A stretch of 64,000 nt of DNA from Lacinutrix sp. MedPE-SW (GTDB lineage Bacteria; Bacteroidota; Bacteroidia; Flavobacteriales; Flavobacteriaceae): contig NZ_MPCX01000009.1 in assembly GCF_001874145.1 (NCBI RefSeq), positions 1 through 64,000 on the forward strand, in the 5' to 3' direction. Positions 43,344-52,237 of the stretch are shown here, piece by piece (position 1 is the first letter of the stretch; the number at the start of each line of letters is the position of its first letter). The position numbers and the translations under genes are program-made. The notes under the pieces are model-generated. The model worked only from the letters and a program-made list of their open reading frames with translations, did no database searches and had not been told where the DNA came from.

Positions 43344-44308
43344 TAACCGAATCGTTGATTTTGTGTTGGTATTGAAAATGTGCTCGCTCCTGTTTTCACA
43401 CCATAACCTTCACTAGATTTAGTATCTTCATTTTCTTTAAAATCTGGATTTATAGGAAAATATATTTTAAGATTATCAGAGTTGTCTTCGATTCTATCCA
43501 GCATATTTTTCATCTTAGAGGATAAGTTTTCTTTCTGCCAAGATTCTAAAGTGTCCGCAACATTATTGCCACTATTACCTGGGTCACTTAGTGTAAAACC
43601 GTCTTTTGTAATGTTATCACGGATGTACTCCATCGTAGATTCAAGCATCTCACATAAATCACCAGAAATACTATCCTTGTCAAACGCCTTAATAGTAATC
43701 AATTCCATCAAAAATGACTTGTAGTCTTCATTATTAGAGGATTTCCATATCTTTAGTAAACGGATAATTTTTCTTTCGTTATCTCTACTTTTAATATGTT
43801 CAATTTGAGCCTTTATATTGGTTAAAAGATGGGTTTTTCCTGCTAACAAACCATATTGAGAATGAACGTATAAGTTGAGCTTATTATCCTCATTATATTG
43901 GTCTTCATTTAGCTCTCGTCCAGGTACAATGTCTATGCTTATTTCGTCTCCGTCATTGTCACTATAAAATATAATACCAATGGAAACTTTTTGTTTCCTT
44001 ACTGTTGCTTCTGTACCATAAGTTTCATTAAGGAAATCGAAAACATCATCAAACATTTCTTCTAGAGTAGAAAAGGATTTTTTCTTAAAAGGTACCACAA
44101 CATCCAAGTCAAATTTAGTATTGATAGCTGTATGCTTAGCATACGAACCAGAATTCAACGGACTATAAATTTTGTCAGTGTAGTGCTCTTCTAAAGCCTC
44201 TTTAATAGATTTACGCTTATCTCTGTATTTGTCTAATAAAGAATTAACGTGAGACATTTTGTGAGTCTCTAATACCTCTTGTAGATATTCTTTTTTATTT
44301 ATTGCCAT
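43343..44308 (-). CDS. CBASS cyclic-oligonucleotide synthase (CD-NTase)
   Basis: The 321-residue product has the nucleotidyltransferase motif SGSYAKHTAIN (Gly54-Ser55) with Asp67 and Asp69 (FDLDVVV), and the third Asp126 in ISIDIVPGR. The C-terminal part fits the OAS-like helical core. It ends in a flexible tail finishing QNQRFG, so the terminal residue is Gly, as required for Cap2 conjugation. It is first in the operon and would make the cyclic nucleotide signal on phage infection. The clade is not determined. Confidence 0.87.
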   Translation of the reverse strand: MAINKKEYLQEVLETHKMSHVNSLLDKYRDKRKSIKEALEEHYTDKIYSPLNSGSYAKHTAINTKFDLDVVVPFKKKSFSTLEEMFDDVFDFLNETYGTEATVRKQKVSIGIIFYSDNDGDEISIDIVPGRELNEDQYNEDNKLNLYVHSQYGLLAGKTHLLTNIKAQIEHIKSRDNERKIIRLLKIWKSSNNEDYKSFLMELITIKAFDKDSISGDLCEMLESTMEYIRDNITKDGFTLSDPGNSGNNVADTLESWQKENLSSKMKNMLDRIEDNSDNLKIYFPINPDFKENEDTKSSEGYGVKTGASTFSIPTQNQRFG

Positions 44309-45043
44309 ATCTTTTTTAGATTATTTTAACAAATAATAAGCCAATGACGCCTGTCTGTCAGTTTGTTATATTGTTTTAGACGAAGCGATGAAAATTACAG
44401 ATAAAAAACATTGAATCCTTAAATACTAATAATCTTTCTGTTTAAAGTCTGACTTTATGTCAAATTCTCAGTATTTTATTTTTTTAATAGCGTTTTTGAT
44501 AGCTCATAAACTTTAATTATATCTTGTTTTAATTGGTTAGATATTGTAATTTTACTCGCTACTAAGTAAAGCTTCACAGAAATGTGAAGCTTTTTTATTA
44601 CAATAAATCTTGATTTTTTTAAGTACTATTATTTAAATAAACTATAATTTTTAAAATAGCTGTTACACTTATCTTATTCATAACGTTATAAATAGTAATT
44701 ATTTATTTACAAGCAAATTATCTTTTTAGCTCATTATATACTGTTTTGAGCAACGTATTTAATTTTAACTATATAAATAGAGCAAAATGTTTAATAGTTG
44801 TAAATTATACTATTATAAAATATCATGGTATTACAACCCTAAGATTTAAAATGTCAAATTGACATTTTTTTACATGAAAAAATGACAATAATCTTAGCTA
44901 TATGGTGTTTTTTTTCTTAAAATTTTAATAAAAAATCACCTTAAAATAAAGCTAATTCATTTTGGTATTTTATTTGTAAAATATGTATTGAAGTCAAAAG
45001 ATTTCAAGTTTGAAATAATGTTTAATTTAAAATTTTTGTAATT
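44309..45043. other. 730-bp gene-less junction at the right end of the island
   Basis: No gene is seen. It holds the promoter side of the CBASS operon, a second CGCTACTA copy (44557-44564), a strong terminator hairpin, and an AT-rich leader before the Hsp20 gene. The switch from island to ordinary chromosome is placed here. Confidence 0.5.
44569..44596 (+). terminator. tRNA-style terminator after the right CGCTACTA
   Basis: A perfect 10-bp stem AAGCTTCACA / TGTGAAGCTT with a GAAA tetraloop is followed by a T run. It stands 4 nt after CGCTACTA with no gene to terminate. This fits the trailer of a tRNA gene displaced by the island. Confidence 0.7.
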
Positions 45044-45520
45044 ATGAGCAATTTAGTAACTGTTCCTAAAAATGGAAGTTTAACAAACACGAATTCAAAT
45101 GGAAACTTCCCAACTTGGTCTAGCTGGTTAGATGATATATTTAATAGAGACCTACCATCAGTATTTACGTCTAATTTTAATACTGGAATTACCTTACCAA
45201 AAGTTAATATTAAAGAAACTGCCGATTCGTATATTGTAGAAATGGCTGTTCCAGGATTAAAAAAATCAGATTTTCATATTGATCTTGAAAACCAAATATT
45301 ATCAATTTCTACTGAGGTAAAGGAAGAAAATGAAAAAAAAGAAGAAAATTACACGCGACGTGAATTTGGATATTCTTCGTTCAAAAGAACCTTTAGTTTG
45401 CCAGAGACAGTAGATGAAGATAAAATTAAAGCACGTTATAACGAAGGTATATTAAATATTCATTTACCTAAAAAAGAAGAGGCAAAACAAAAGCCTGCAA
45501 AAACCATTACCATTTCTTAA
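45044..45520 (+). CDS. Small heat-shock protein Hsp20
   Basis: The 158-residue product has an alpha-crystallin domain at about 52-145: LPKVNIKETADSYIVEMAVP, GLKKSDFHIDLENQILSIST, FGYSSFKRTFSLPETVDEDK and ARYNEGILNIHLPKKE. It ends with the basic tail KPAKTITIS and lacks a strong C-terminal I-x-I. It is an ATP-independent holdase against protein aggregation. It is followed by a long hairpin and then a lipoprotein gene often seen near Hsp20 in this group. Confidence 0.92.
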   Translation: MSNLVTVPKNGSLTNTNSNGNFPTWSSWLDDIFNRDLPSVFTSNFNTGITLPKVNIKETADSYIVEMAVPGLKKSDFHIDLENQILSISTEVKEENEKKEENYTRREFGYSSFKRTFSLPETVDEDKIKARYNEGILNIHLPKKEEAKQKPAKTITIS

Positions 45521-45543
45521 CTATTAAAATTATGGTTATTTAT

Positions 45544-45576
45544 TTAAGATGAGGCTATTTTATAGCCTCATCTTAA
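45544..45576. terminator. Hairpin after Hsp20
   Basis: TTAAGATGAGGCTA / TAGCCTCATCTTAA form a perfect 14-bp stem with a 5-nt loop. There is no long T run, but the position is right for a terminator. Confidence 0.6.
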
Positions 45577-45625
45577 AATTTTAATATTTATTTTAAATAG
45601 ATGTCTAATCTTAATATTTAAAAAA

Positions 45626-46114
45626 ATGAAAAAGCATGTATTATTGCTAGTGACGCTTTTTTTATGCTTTAGTTGTAGCGGACAAAATAATGAACTAAAT
45701 AAAGCTGAAACAAAAAAGAGTGAAGCGCATGTAATTAAAGAGCCTAAAGGCACTTGGAAAGTTGATAAAGAATTTGATGAAAATGGAAATTTAATAAGAT
45801 ACGATAGTATTTATACTTGGTCATCTAACAATAAATTTAATAATCTTTCTTCTTTAAATAAAGATAGCTTGATGCAATCTTTTAAATCAAATTTCTATAG
45901 AAACTTTTCGAAATTTGAAAACGAAGGATTCGAAGACGTTTTTTCTCAAGATTCACTTTTTAGTAAACACTTTTTTAATGATGATTTTTTTAAAAGCTCT
46001 TTTGGAAAAGACTTTATGGATATAGATGAAATAAGAAAGCAAATGATAGAGAGACAAAAGGATTTTTTAGAAAAATACCAATCTGAATTCATTAAAGCTG
46101 AAGATGAAAACTAA
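45626..46114 (+). CDS. Lipoprotein of unknown function
   Basis: The 162-residue product has a signal MKKHVLLLVTLFLCFSCSG with lipobox Cys17. A TWKVDKEFDENGNLIRYDSIYTW unit (YD-like) follows. The rest is a Phe/Asp/Lys-rich region (FEDVFSQDSLFSKHFFNDDF) and a helical end. Function is unknown. It probably responds to the same stress as the upstream Hsp20 gene, though a hairpin separates them. Confidence 0.65.
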   Translation: MKKHVLLLVTLFLCFSCSGQNNELNKAETKKSEAHVIKEPKGTWKVDKEFDENGNLIRYDSIYTWSSNNKFNNLSSLNKDSLMQSFKSNFYRNFSKFENEGFEDVFSQDSLFSKHFFNDDFFKSSFGKDFMDIDEIRKQMIERQKDFLEKYQSEFIKAEDEN

Positions 46115-46260
46115 TTAGTTTTCGTCTTTTATTATTATTATTAATATTTTACCTTCAAAAATCAATTTTTATGATGAAAAGCAGCTAGTTAGCATTAAGA
46201 AATAGCTAGTGATATAAATTAAATTGTTTTTAGAATAGTTAATTAAAATAAAATATTGAT

Positions 46261-46716
46261 TTACTTAGATTCTAAGCGCTTAATCATTGCCTTCATTTCC
46301 TTTATTTCCTTTTCTTGAGCTTTAATAATTTCTTGAGCTAGTTTTTTTACTTCTGGATCTTTTAAATCTGCATTTTTGCTTGTAAGAATTGCTATTGAAT
46401 GATGAGGAATCATTGCTCGCATCCACTTTATGTCGTTTATAGGAATTTGTTTTCTTACTAAAAATGTTGAAATTCCAATTATTGCTAGACTACTAATAAT
46501 TATTGTAATATTTTTAGTTTTATTCTTATACATGTTTTTCATAAAAAAGAACATGATTAATGCCATGCCTCCAATTCCAATTAACGTCATATACATTCTA
46601 GTCCAGCTAAAAAAAACATGACTAAATTCATAAGTATTAAAGTACATTGTTATATACATTGAGATTGCAGAACAAATTAACATTAATATAAAAGTGGTAT
46701 AATTTTTCTTATTCAT
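46261..46716 (-). CDS. DUF305 membrane protein
   Basis: The product has 151 residues with three membrane helices (about 7-25, 40-60, 70-88). The C-terminal DUF305 motif follows: WMRAMIPHHSIAILTSKNAD and DPEVKKLAQEIIKAQEKEIKEM. The His pair in IPHHS is the conserved feature. DUF305 proteins resemble ferritin-like four-helix bundles and are often linked to metal handling. Single gene. Confidence 0.8.
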   Translation of the reverse strand: MNKKNYTTFILMLICSAISMYITMYFNTYEFSHVFFSWTRMYMTLIGIGGMALIMFFFMKNMYKNKTKNITIIISSLAIIGISTFLVRKQIPINDIKWMRAMIPHHSIAILTSKNADLKDPEVKKLAQEIIKAQEKEIKEMKAMIKRLESK

Positions 46717-47083
46717 AATTAATTAATTTTAGTTACACTTGTGGTTATAGACTATACGTAGTTATTTGGTTTTAACTAATTTACTAAAAATAAAAAACAA
46801 AAAAATTTTAAAGAATTTCGCAATAAGCTTGATATAGTAAACTATTATATAGTGGTGTGTAGAGGTTTTTTATAACCTTCTTTAGCTTTTTATATAAAAT
46901 GTCAAATTTTAAATTGTATGCTTATATTTTTCAATATAATTTTTAGACTAAGTGAATATGCCTTTCGTATTTCAACATTATACAACTTGAAAATTATATC
47001 TTCTTTCCGTTATAAAGGAGTTCCTTTTTTAGGTTTATTTTTTTTAATACTAAACGTTATTAAAACAGGAAAAAATGTTTTGG
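46717..47083. other. Gene-less gap
   Basis: AT-rich. It has a weak hairpin AGGTTTTTTATAACCT near 46866 and no credible gene. A short plus-strand frame here runs into the opposite manA gene and is not supported. Confidence 0.5.
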
Positions 47084-48061
47084 TTATAAATAGACTTCAA
47101 TTAATTTTCCAGAAGTAGCTTCTAAACTTATATTGTTTATACAAGCAGGAATAATTATTGTTTCTCCAATACTTAATTTGTATTCTTCGTTATTTTTAGC
47201 TGTTTTAAGCGATGTATTTCCTTCAACACACATATATATTACAAATGAGTCGTAAGTAGATAGTTCTCTGTTTAAATAGCCCTGAATATTTAGTATGTTG
47301 GTTTTAAAATATGGCGAGTTTACTAATGGACTTGGAGTGTTTGTTTCTGTTTTATATTCTGTTTTGTAATTTTTATAGAGATTGTAATCTATTGCATCTA
47401 AAGCTAAATCTGTATGTAGCTCTCTTTTTTCGCCCGTTTTTTTATCTACTCTATCATAATCATAAATACGATATGTTATGTTAGAGGTTTGTTGTATTTC
47501 GGCTAATAAAACACCAGCGCCAATAGCATGAACTCTTCCGGTAGGAATATAAAAGGTATCTCCAGATTTTACTTTTTCAATATTTAAAATTTCTTTTAAA
47601 GTATTGTCTTTAAGGTGCTGTTTGTATTGCTCTTGTTTAATTTCTTTATTAAAACCAACAATTAACTCTGCATCTTTTTCTGCTTGCATTACATACCACA
47701 TTTCATTTTTTCCAAAGGAATTATGTCTTGCTTTTGCTAATTCATTACTTGGGTGTACTTGTATAGATAATGGTGTTTTGGCATCTATAAATTTAATTAG
47801 TAGCGGAAAATCATTACCAAAAGAATTGTATACTTTTTCACCAACAAAGTCTGCTTTAAAAGTATTAATTAACTCTTTTAAAGTCTTTCCTTTTAAATTG
47901 CCGTTACTTACTAGGGTTTCATTATCCTTAACATCTGATATTTCCCAAGACTCACCAATACTTTCTTGAGAATACTTTTTGTTTAAAACAGTTTTTAGTT
48001 TGTCTCCTCCCCAAATTCTATAACTATATACTGGATTAAATGTTAACGGATATAATTTCAT
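47084..48061 (-). CDS. manA: Mannose-6-phosphate isomerase, class I
   Basis: The 325-residue product has zinc-cupin motifs: FIDAKTPLSIQVHPSNELA, KNEMWYVMQAEKDAELIVGF and the active-site VKSGDTFYIPTGRVHAIGAG, with LLAEIQQTSNITYRIYDYDR. It interconverts mannose-6-phosphate and fructose-6-phosphate. It is last in the operon TonB receptor - hydrolase - symporter - glycerate kinase - manA. That suggests it handles the mannose half of an imported glycoside. No sugar kinase gene is in the operon. Confidence 0.92.
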   Translation of the reverse strand: MKLYPLTFNPVYSYRIWGGDKLKTVLNKKYSQESIGESWEISDVKDNETLVSNGNLKGKTLKELINTFKADFVGEKVYNSFGNDFPLLIKFIDAKTPLSIQVHPSNELAKARHNSFGKNEMWYVMQAEKDAELIVGFNKEIKQEQYKQHLKDNTLKEILNIEKVKSGDTFYIPTGRVHAIGAGVLLAEIQQTSNITYRIYDYDRVDKKTGEKRELHTDLALDAIDYNLYKNYKTEYKTETNTPSPLVNSPYFKTNILNIQGYLNRELSTYDSFVIYMCVEGNTSLKTAKNNEEYKLSIGETIIIPACINNISLEATSGKLIEVYL

Positions 48062-48072
48062 TTTTAAGCAAT

Positions 48073-49197
48073 TTACTGTATTTGTTTAATGAAGTGTTTT
48101 GTAATTGTATTTAAATGTTTGTCTGCATTATTTATAGCATCATCTAAATTTTTTGCTTCATCAATAATTTGGGATGCATAACTAATTCCCATTGTGTTTA
48201 GGTCTTTTTCAGTTATATCTATGGCGCCGCAAAAAGCAGCAACTTTAATATTTTTTTTAACTGAAACGTCTAAAATACCTTGAATAGTTTTGCCAGAAAG
48301 TGTCTGGTAATCTAATTTTCCTTCACCAGTAATAATCCAATCTGCATCTAAAATTTGATTGTCAAAATTAGATAATTTTTTAATTAATTTATTACCACTT
48401 TCAAGATTTCCTTTTAAAAATATTTTTGATGCAATTCCCATGCCTCCAGCAGCACCAGCGCCAGCAACATTTTGTGGGTTAATATTAAATACTTTTATTA
48501 TTAATTTTGAAAAATCTTTAAGGCCTTGATCTAATAATAAAATATCATTTTGGTTTGCACCTTTTTGTGCGGCGTAAACATGTGCAGCACCATTTTCTCC
48601 ATATAAAGGGTTGGTAACATCGCAAGCAATTTGAAATTCAACATCAAATATTTTAGTGTTTACTTTGCTAACATCTATTGTTTTAATTTTAGATAAGTTA
48701 GCACCAACAGGATGTACTGTTTTGTTTTTTTTGTCTAAAAACCTATAGCCTAAAGCAGTAGCCATACCAATACCGCAGTCGTTAGTGGCGCTACCTCCAA
48801 TTCCTAAAATAATTTTTTTTGCGCCATTATTTATAGCATCTAGAATAAGTTCTCCTGTACCAAAGGAAGTAGCATTTTTACAATCTATTTCAACTGGTTT
48901 TAATAGTTTTAAACCAGATGCTTCTGCCATTTCTATAAAAGCGGTTTTAGAATTTTCTGCATATAAATAAGATGCTTTTGTAGAAGCGAATAATGGATTG
49001 CAAACAGTTGTAATTTTTTTTATACCATGTAAATAATAATTAACAATATCTATTGTACCATCTCCACCATCTGCTAAAGGTAATTTTACAATATTGGTTG
49101 CTGGTAAATTTAATTTTATTTGTTTTTCAACTATATCGCAAAACTCTAAACTTGTAAGAGAATTTTTAAATTTATCTGGAGCAATTACAATTTTCAT
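48073..49197 (-). CDS. glxK: Glycerate kinase (GlxK family)
   Basis: The product has 374 residues. MKIVIAPDKFKNSLTSLEF, LADGGDGTIDIV, GTGELILDAINNGAKKIILG, GGSATNDCGIGMA and ITGEGKLDYQTLSGK are hallmark blocks of the GK-II/GlxK family. It phosphorylates D-glycerate to 2-phosphoglycerate. It lies 9 nt after the symporter and 11 nt before manA. Glycerate kinase beside manA points to a substrate that splits into mannose and glycerate. Confidence 0.92.
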   Translation of the reverse strand: MKIVIAPDKFKNSLTSLEFCDIVEKQIKLNLPATNIVKLPLADGGDGTIDIVNYYLHGIKKITTVCNPLFASTKASYLYAENSKTAFIEMAEASGLKLLKPVEIDCKNATSFGTGELILDAINNGAKKIILGIGGSATNDCGIGMATALGYRFLDKKNKTVHPVGANLSKIKTIDVSKVNTKIFDVEFQIACDVTNPLYGENGAAHVYAAQKGANQNDILLLDQGLKDFSKLIIKVFNINPQNVAGAGAAGGMGIASKIFLKGNLESGNKLIKKLSNFDNQILDADWIITGEGKLDYQTLSGKTIQGILDVSVKKNIKVAAFCGAIDITEKDLNTMGISYASQIIDEAKNLDDAINNADKHLNTITKHFIKQIQ

Positions 49198-49206
49198 ATT
49201 GCTAAT

Positions 49207-50814
49207 TTAATTTAGAATTTCACCAATAAAAATGGCAAATATTACTATTAATAAAAAGTAAGATAATAATATAGCAACTTCTTTTTTACCAGCTTTATAA
49301 ATAGAAATATCTAATCCTGGTTTTAATTCTTTTTTTACAACACGGCTAACTACTAATGCTATAATAATAGTAATTGAACAACCAATTACATTCCACCAAA
49401 ACCAAAAAATACTAGGGACATAAAGCCATAAATATATATTAAATAATACACCAGCAACAATACCTAAGTTTGCACCTAATGCATGTGTTTTTTTAGTTAA
49501 AATAGCTAATATAAAAGCGGCTAATATTGGGCCATAAAATACAGAGCTAACTTTGTTTATTACCTCTATAACTGTGCCTTCTATACTACCTGCAAAAAAG
49601 GCGAAAAATAAACATACTAATCCCCAAAAAACAGAAAGAAGCCTTGAGTATTTTACATATTTTTTATCTGGTAAATCTGGTTTAAAACGTTTAATAAAAT
49701 CTTCTAAAGTTACTGCCGATAGTGAGTTAACTGTAGAGCTTAAAGATGACATTGCAGCAGACATAATTGCTACAATTAAAATACCAATAACACCATTAGG
49801 TAAATATTTTATTATAAAAACAGGCACCATTAAGTCGGCTTTTTTTCCTTCTAAACTGGTGATGTTAGATTGGTAAACCGAATTTAAAAGTTCTTGAAAA
49901 CTAGCATCTTGAAGTATTAAAGTTCCTAGCACTAAGCCCATTATACAGTAAGTTAATGTTATTGGAAACCTAAACAAACCATTTGCTAATAGCAGTTTTT
50001 TAATTGTAGGTAATCCTTTAGCAGATAATAAGCGCTGTGATTGTGTTTGGTCTGTACCATAATATGAAGCATATAAAAACAAACCGCCAATAACCATTGG
50101 CCAAAAGCCAAACTCATCGTTTTTATCGGCATTATTAAATCCCCATTTTGAAAAATCTACAGCTGTTAATCTGTCTTTATCAACAAGGTTTATAAAATTA
50201 TCATAACCACCTAATTCACTTAAACCGTAAAAGAGACAAATAACTATACCAAAAAACAGTATGCACATTTGTATTACATCTCCCCAAATTACAGCTTTCA
50301 TACCACCTTGAAATGAATATATCATGGTAATAACTCCAATAATTAATATTGAAATCCAAAATTCTATACCAATTGTAGCTTGTAAAATTAAAGCCATTGT
50401 GTAAACCATTACACCAGTTGCAACAGAACGACTTATTTGAAACACAAAGCTTATTAATAATCTAGATGATGCATCGAAACGGCGTTCTAAAAACTCGTAA
50501 ACACTTACTATCCCAGACTTGTATAAAGTAGGAATTATAGCAATTAATAGAAAAGCCATTGCTAATGGCACACCAAACTCAAAAGTTAACCACTGTAAAC
50601 CTCCACCATCTTTTAGACCTACAAATGCTGGAGCTGAAATAAAACTTATGGCAGAAAGCTGTGTTGCCATAGTTGATAAACTTAAAGGAAACCAACCCAT
50701 AGACTGACCACCCAAAAAATAATCTTTAGAGTTCTTATTTTCTTTAAAAAAATATCCAATCCCTAAAAAACCTATTAGGTATAAAATTATAATGATATAG
50801 TCTATGTAATTCAT
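49207..50814 (-). CDS. Sodium:solute symporter
   Basis: The product has 535 residues with about 13-14 membrane helices and belongs to the SSS family. NSKDYFLGGQSMGWFPLSLS, ATQLSAISFISAPAF, DQTQSQRLLSAKGL and IVAIMSAAMSSLSSTVNSLS are typical. It imports a solute with sodium across the inner membrane, here probably the glycoside or the products of the adjacent hydrolase. It lies 18 nt after the hydrolase gene. Confidence 0.9.
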   Translation of the reverse strand: MNYIDYIIIILYLIGFLGIGYFFKENKNSKDYFLGGQSMGWFPLSLSTMATQLSAISFISAPAFVGLKDGGGLQWLTFEFGVPLAMAFLLIAIIPTLYKSGIVSVYEFLERRFDASSRLLISFVFQISRSVATGVMVYTMALILQATIGIEFWISILIIGVITMIYSFQGGMKAVIWGDVIQMCILFFGIVICLFYGLSELGGYDNFINLVDKDRLTAVDFSKWGFNNADKNDEFGFWPMVIGGLFLYASYYGTDQTQSQRLLSAKGLPTIKKLLLANGLFRFPITLTYCIMGLVLGTLILQDASFQELLNSVYQSNITSLEGKKADLMVPVFIIKYLPNGVIGILIVAIMSAAMSSLSSTVNSLSAVTLEDFIKRFKPDLPDKKYVKYSRLLSVFWGLVCLFFAFFAGSIEGTVIEVINKVSSVFYGPILAAFILAILTKKTHALGANLGIVAGVLFNIYLWLYVPSIFWFWWNVIGCSITIIIALVVSRVVKKELKPGLDISIYKAGKKEVAILLSYFLLIVIFAIFIGEILN

Positions 50815-50832
50815 CTGTAATTGGTTGTTTGT

Positions 50833-52137
50833 TTAGTCGTTTAATAAATCTATTAATAATGCAGCACTCCATGAAAAGTTATGGCCACCATAACCAGCTT
50901 TTCCATTATTATGTTCTTCTTTTCTCGAATCAAAATACTCATAAAAACCATTTTTTTCTATAATTTCTATAGTGTCTTTTTTCATTCGTTTTGCTAAATC
51001 GTTAAAACCATTTTGTTTTAAACCATGGTATAGCATCCAGTTTAAATTAACCCAAACTGGACCTCTCCAATATTTTTTAGGGTTGAACCTTTCGCTTGTA
51101 GGATCAAAAGAAGCACAAAGATATTGGTCTGGATTGCCAAATTTTTCCATCATAACATCAACCATTTTATTTGCAACATCTTTACTAGGTAAATTTGCAA
51201 AAAGAGGAGAGAAAGAAGAAGATGATACGTGCTTTAATAATTTTTCATTTCTTAAATCATAATGCACGTAAACACCTAATTCTGAATCGTAAAGTTTGCT
51301 ATTAATTGATTCTGTACCTTTTTTCTGCCATTTTTGAAGTTGCTTAATTTTATCTTCATTATTGCCAATTATACTATATAAATCTATTAAACTTTGATTA
51401 GATTTTAATAGCACAGCATTAAATAATGGGTCTTGAACTAAAAATGGAGAAAGTTCGGCTATTTTTTGATCGTTATAATTGTTTTGTTTTGCAATTTCTA
51501 TAATATGTAAATAGTGGTCGTATTCTCTTTTAGAAGGTCTTTGAGCAGCATCAACATGTGTTGTGTCTCGTCTTTCAAAAGTATATTCTGGTGGATTCAT
51601 GGTGTCCCAAATGTCATCCCAAATAGGAGAGTTGTCTGTACCAGACTCCCAATTGTGGTAGATGTAAACTAAACCTTCATTTTTAGGATCACGCTGGCTG
51701 TAAAAGTATTCGTGGTTTTTGTAAACTTTATCTATTACGCTTTCAATAAATTTAAGCGTCGCTTTTTTGTCTTTGCTAATACGGTATAAATCCTGTAATA
51801 CAAATCCTGTTACAGGTGGCTGAGTCATTCCTGTAGATTTATATTTTTTTGATGATTGCGGATGTAAATCTGAACGGTGAAAATCTGGTCCAGGAAAATA
51901 CGAATCGCTTTCTGTATGAAAAATTATATGAGGTATAAAGCCATTGCTCCATTGCGCATCAAGTAATGTTTCTATTTCTTTTTCTGCTTTAGGCATATCA
52001 AAATGTGCAAATCCAATTGCAATTAATCCTGAGTCCCAAAACCATTGAAATGGATATAGCTTTTCGCATGGTATGCTAAATTTATCTTTCCAGTTATTGT
52101 TTAATACTTTAATAGCGTTGTTTTGTAAATCCTTCAT
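50833..52137 (-). CDS. GH63-like glycoside hydrolase (mannosylglycerate/glucosylglycerate hydrolase-like)
   Basis: The product has 434 residues with no signal peptide, so it is cytoplasmic. The (alpha/alpha)6-barrel pattern shows LYPFQWFWDSGLIAIGFAHF, AQWSNGFIPHIIFH, NWESGTDNSPIWD and KKYWRGPVWVNLNWMLYHGL. It ends YGGHNFSWSAALLIDLL. This is the layout of the bacterial MgH/GgH hydrolases that split mannosylglycerate or glucosylglycerate to hexose and glycerate. The neighbouring glycerate kinase and mannose-6-phosphate isomerase support the mannosyl substrate, though substrate is inferred. The family also includes trehalase-like enzymes. Confidence 0.75.
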   Translation of the reverse strand: MKDLQNNAIKVLNNNWKDKFSIPCEKLYPFQWFWDSGLIAIGFAHFDMPKAEKEIETLLDAQWSNGFIPHIIFHTESDSYFPGPDFHRSDLHPQSSKKYKSTGMTQPPVTGFVLQDLYRISKDKKATLKFIESVIDKVYKNHEYFYSQRDPKNEGLVYIYHNWESGTDNSPIWDDIWDTMNPPEYTFERRDTTHVDAAQRPSKREYDHYLHIIEIAKQNNYNDQKIAELSPFLVQDPLFNAVLLKSNQSLIDLYSIIGNNEDKIKQLQKWQKKGTESINSKLYDSELGVYVHYDLRNEKLLKHVSSSSFSPLFANLPSKDVANKMVDVMMEKFGNPDQYLCASFDPTSERFNPKKYWRGPVWVNLNWMLYHGLKQNGFNDLAKRMKKDTIEIIEKNGFYEYFDSRKEEHNNGKAGYGGHNFSWSAALLIDLLND

Positions 52138-52175
52138 ATAATAAAGATTGTTTTTTTTTTTTTGAAAAAAGAACC

Positions 52176-52202
52176 CATCACTTTACTTAGCTAAAAGTGA
52201 TG
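52176..52202 (-). terminator. Intra-operon attenuator-like hairpin
   Basis: On the minus strand a CATCACTTT / AAAGTGATG stem is followed by GGGTTCTTTTTT. It lies between the TonB-receptor stop and the hydrolase start. It may reduce downstream expression relative to the receptor. Confidence 0.45.
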
Positions 52203-52237
52203 AGTTATATGACTAATTGAATATTGAATTATAAAAA

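Larger units (their letters stand above)
14169..44564. mobile_element. tRNA-associated defence island (BREX plus CBASS-like)
   Basis: The segment is bounded by the direct repeat CGCTACTA (14169-14176, the 3' end of the tRNA-Met remnant, and 44557-44564). The right copy is followed directly by a strong hairpin terminator of the kind that trails tRNA genes. A large serine recombinase lies at the left edge and a second, small one at 37.1 kb. Contents are nearly all defence or mobile-element genes. No relaxase or conjugation genes are seen. The exact ends are inferred from an 8-bp repeat and need checking against an empty site. Confidence 0.55.

Noticed and set aside
44503-44509. CTCATAA at the right end as a partner of the tRNA anticodon-loop CTCATAA at 14132
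   Set aside because: The spacing to CGCTACTA differs (54 versus 37 nt) and the flanks do not align; in AT-rich DNA a 7-mer is weak. The CGCTACTA plus terminator is the better boundary.
46918-47118. 66-codon plus-strand frame before manA
   Set aside because: It overlaps the opposite manA coding end, has no start context and no family resemblance.
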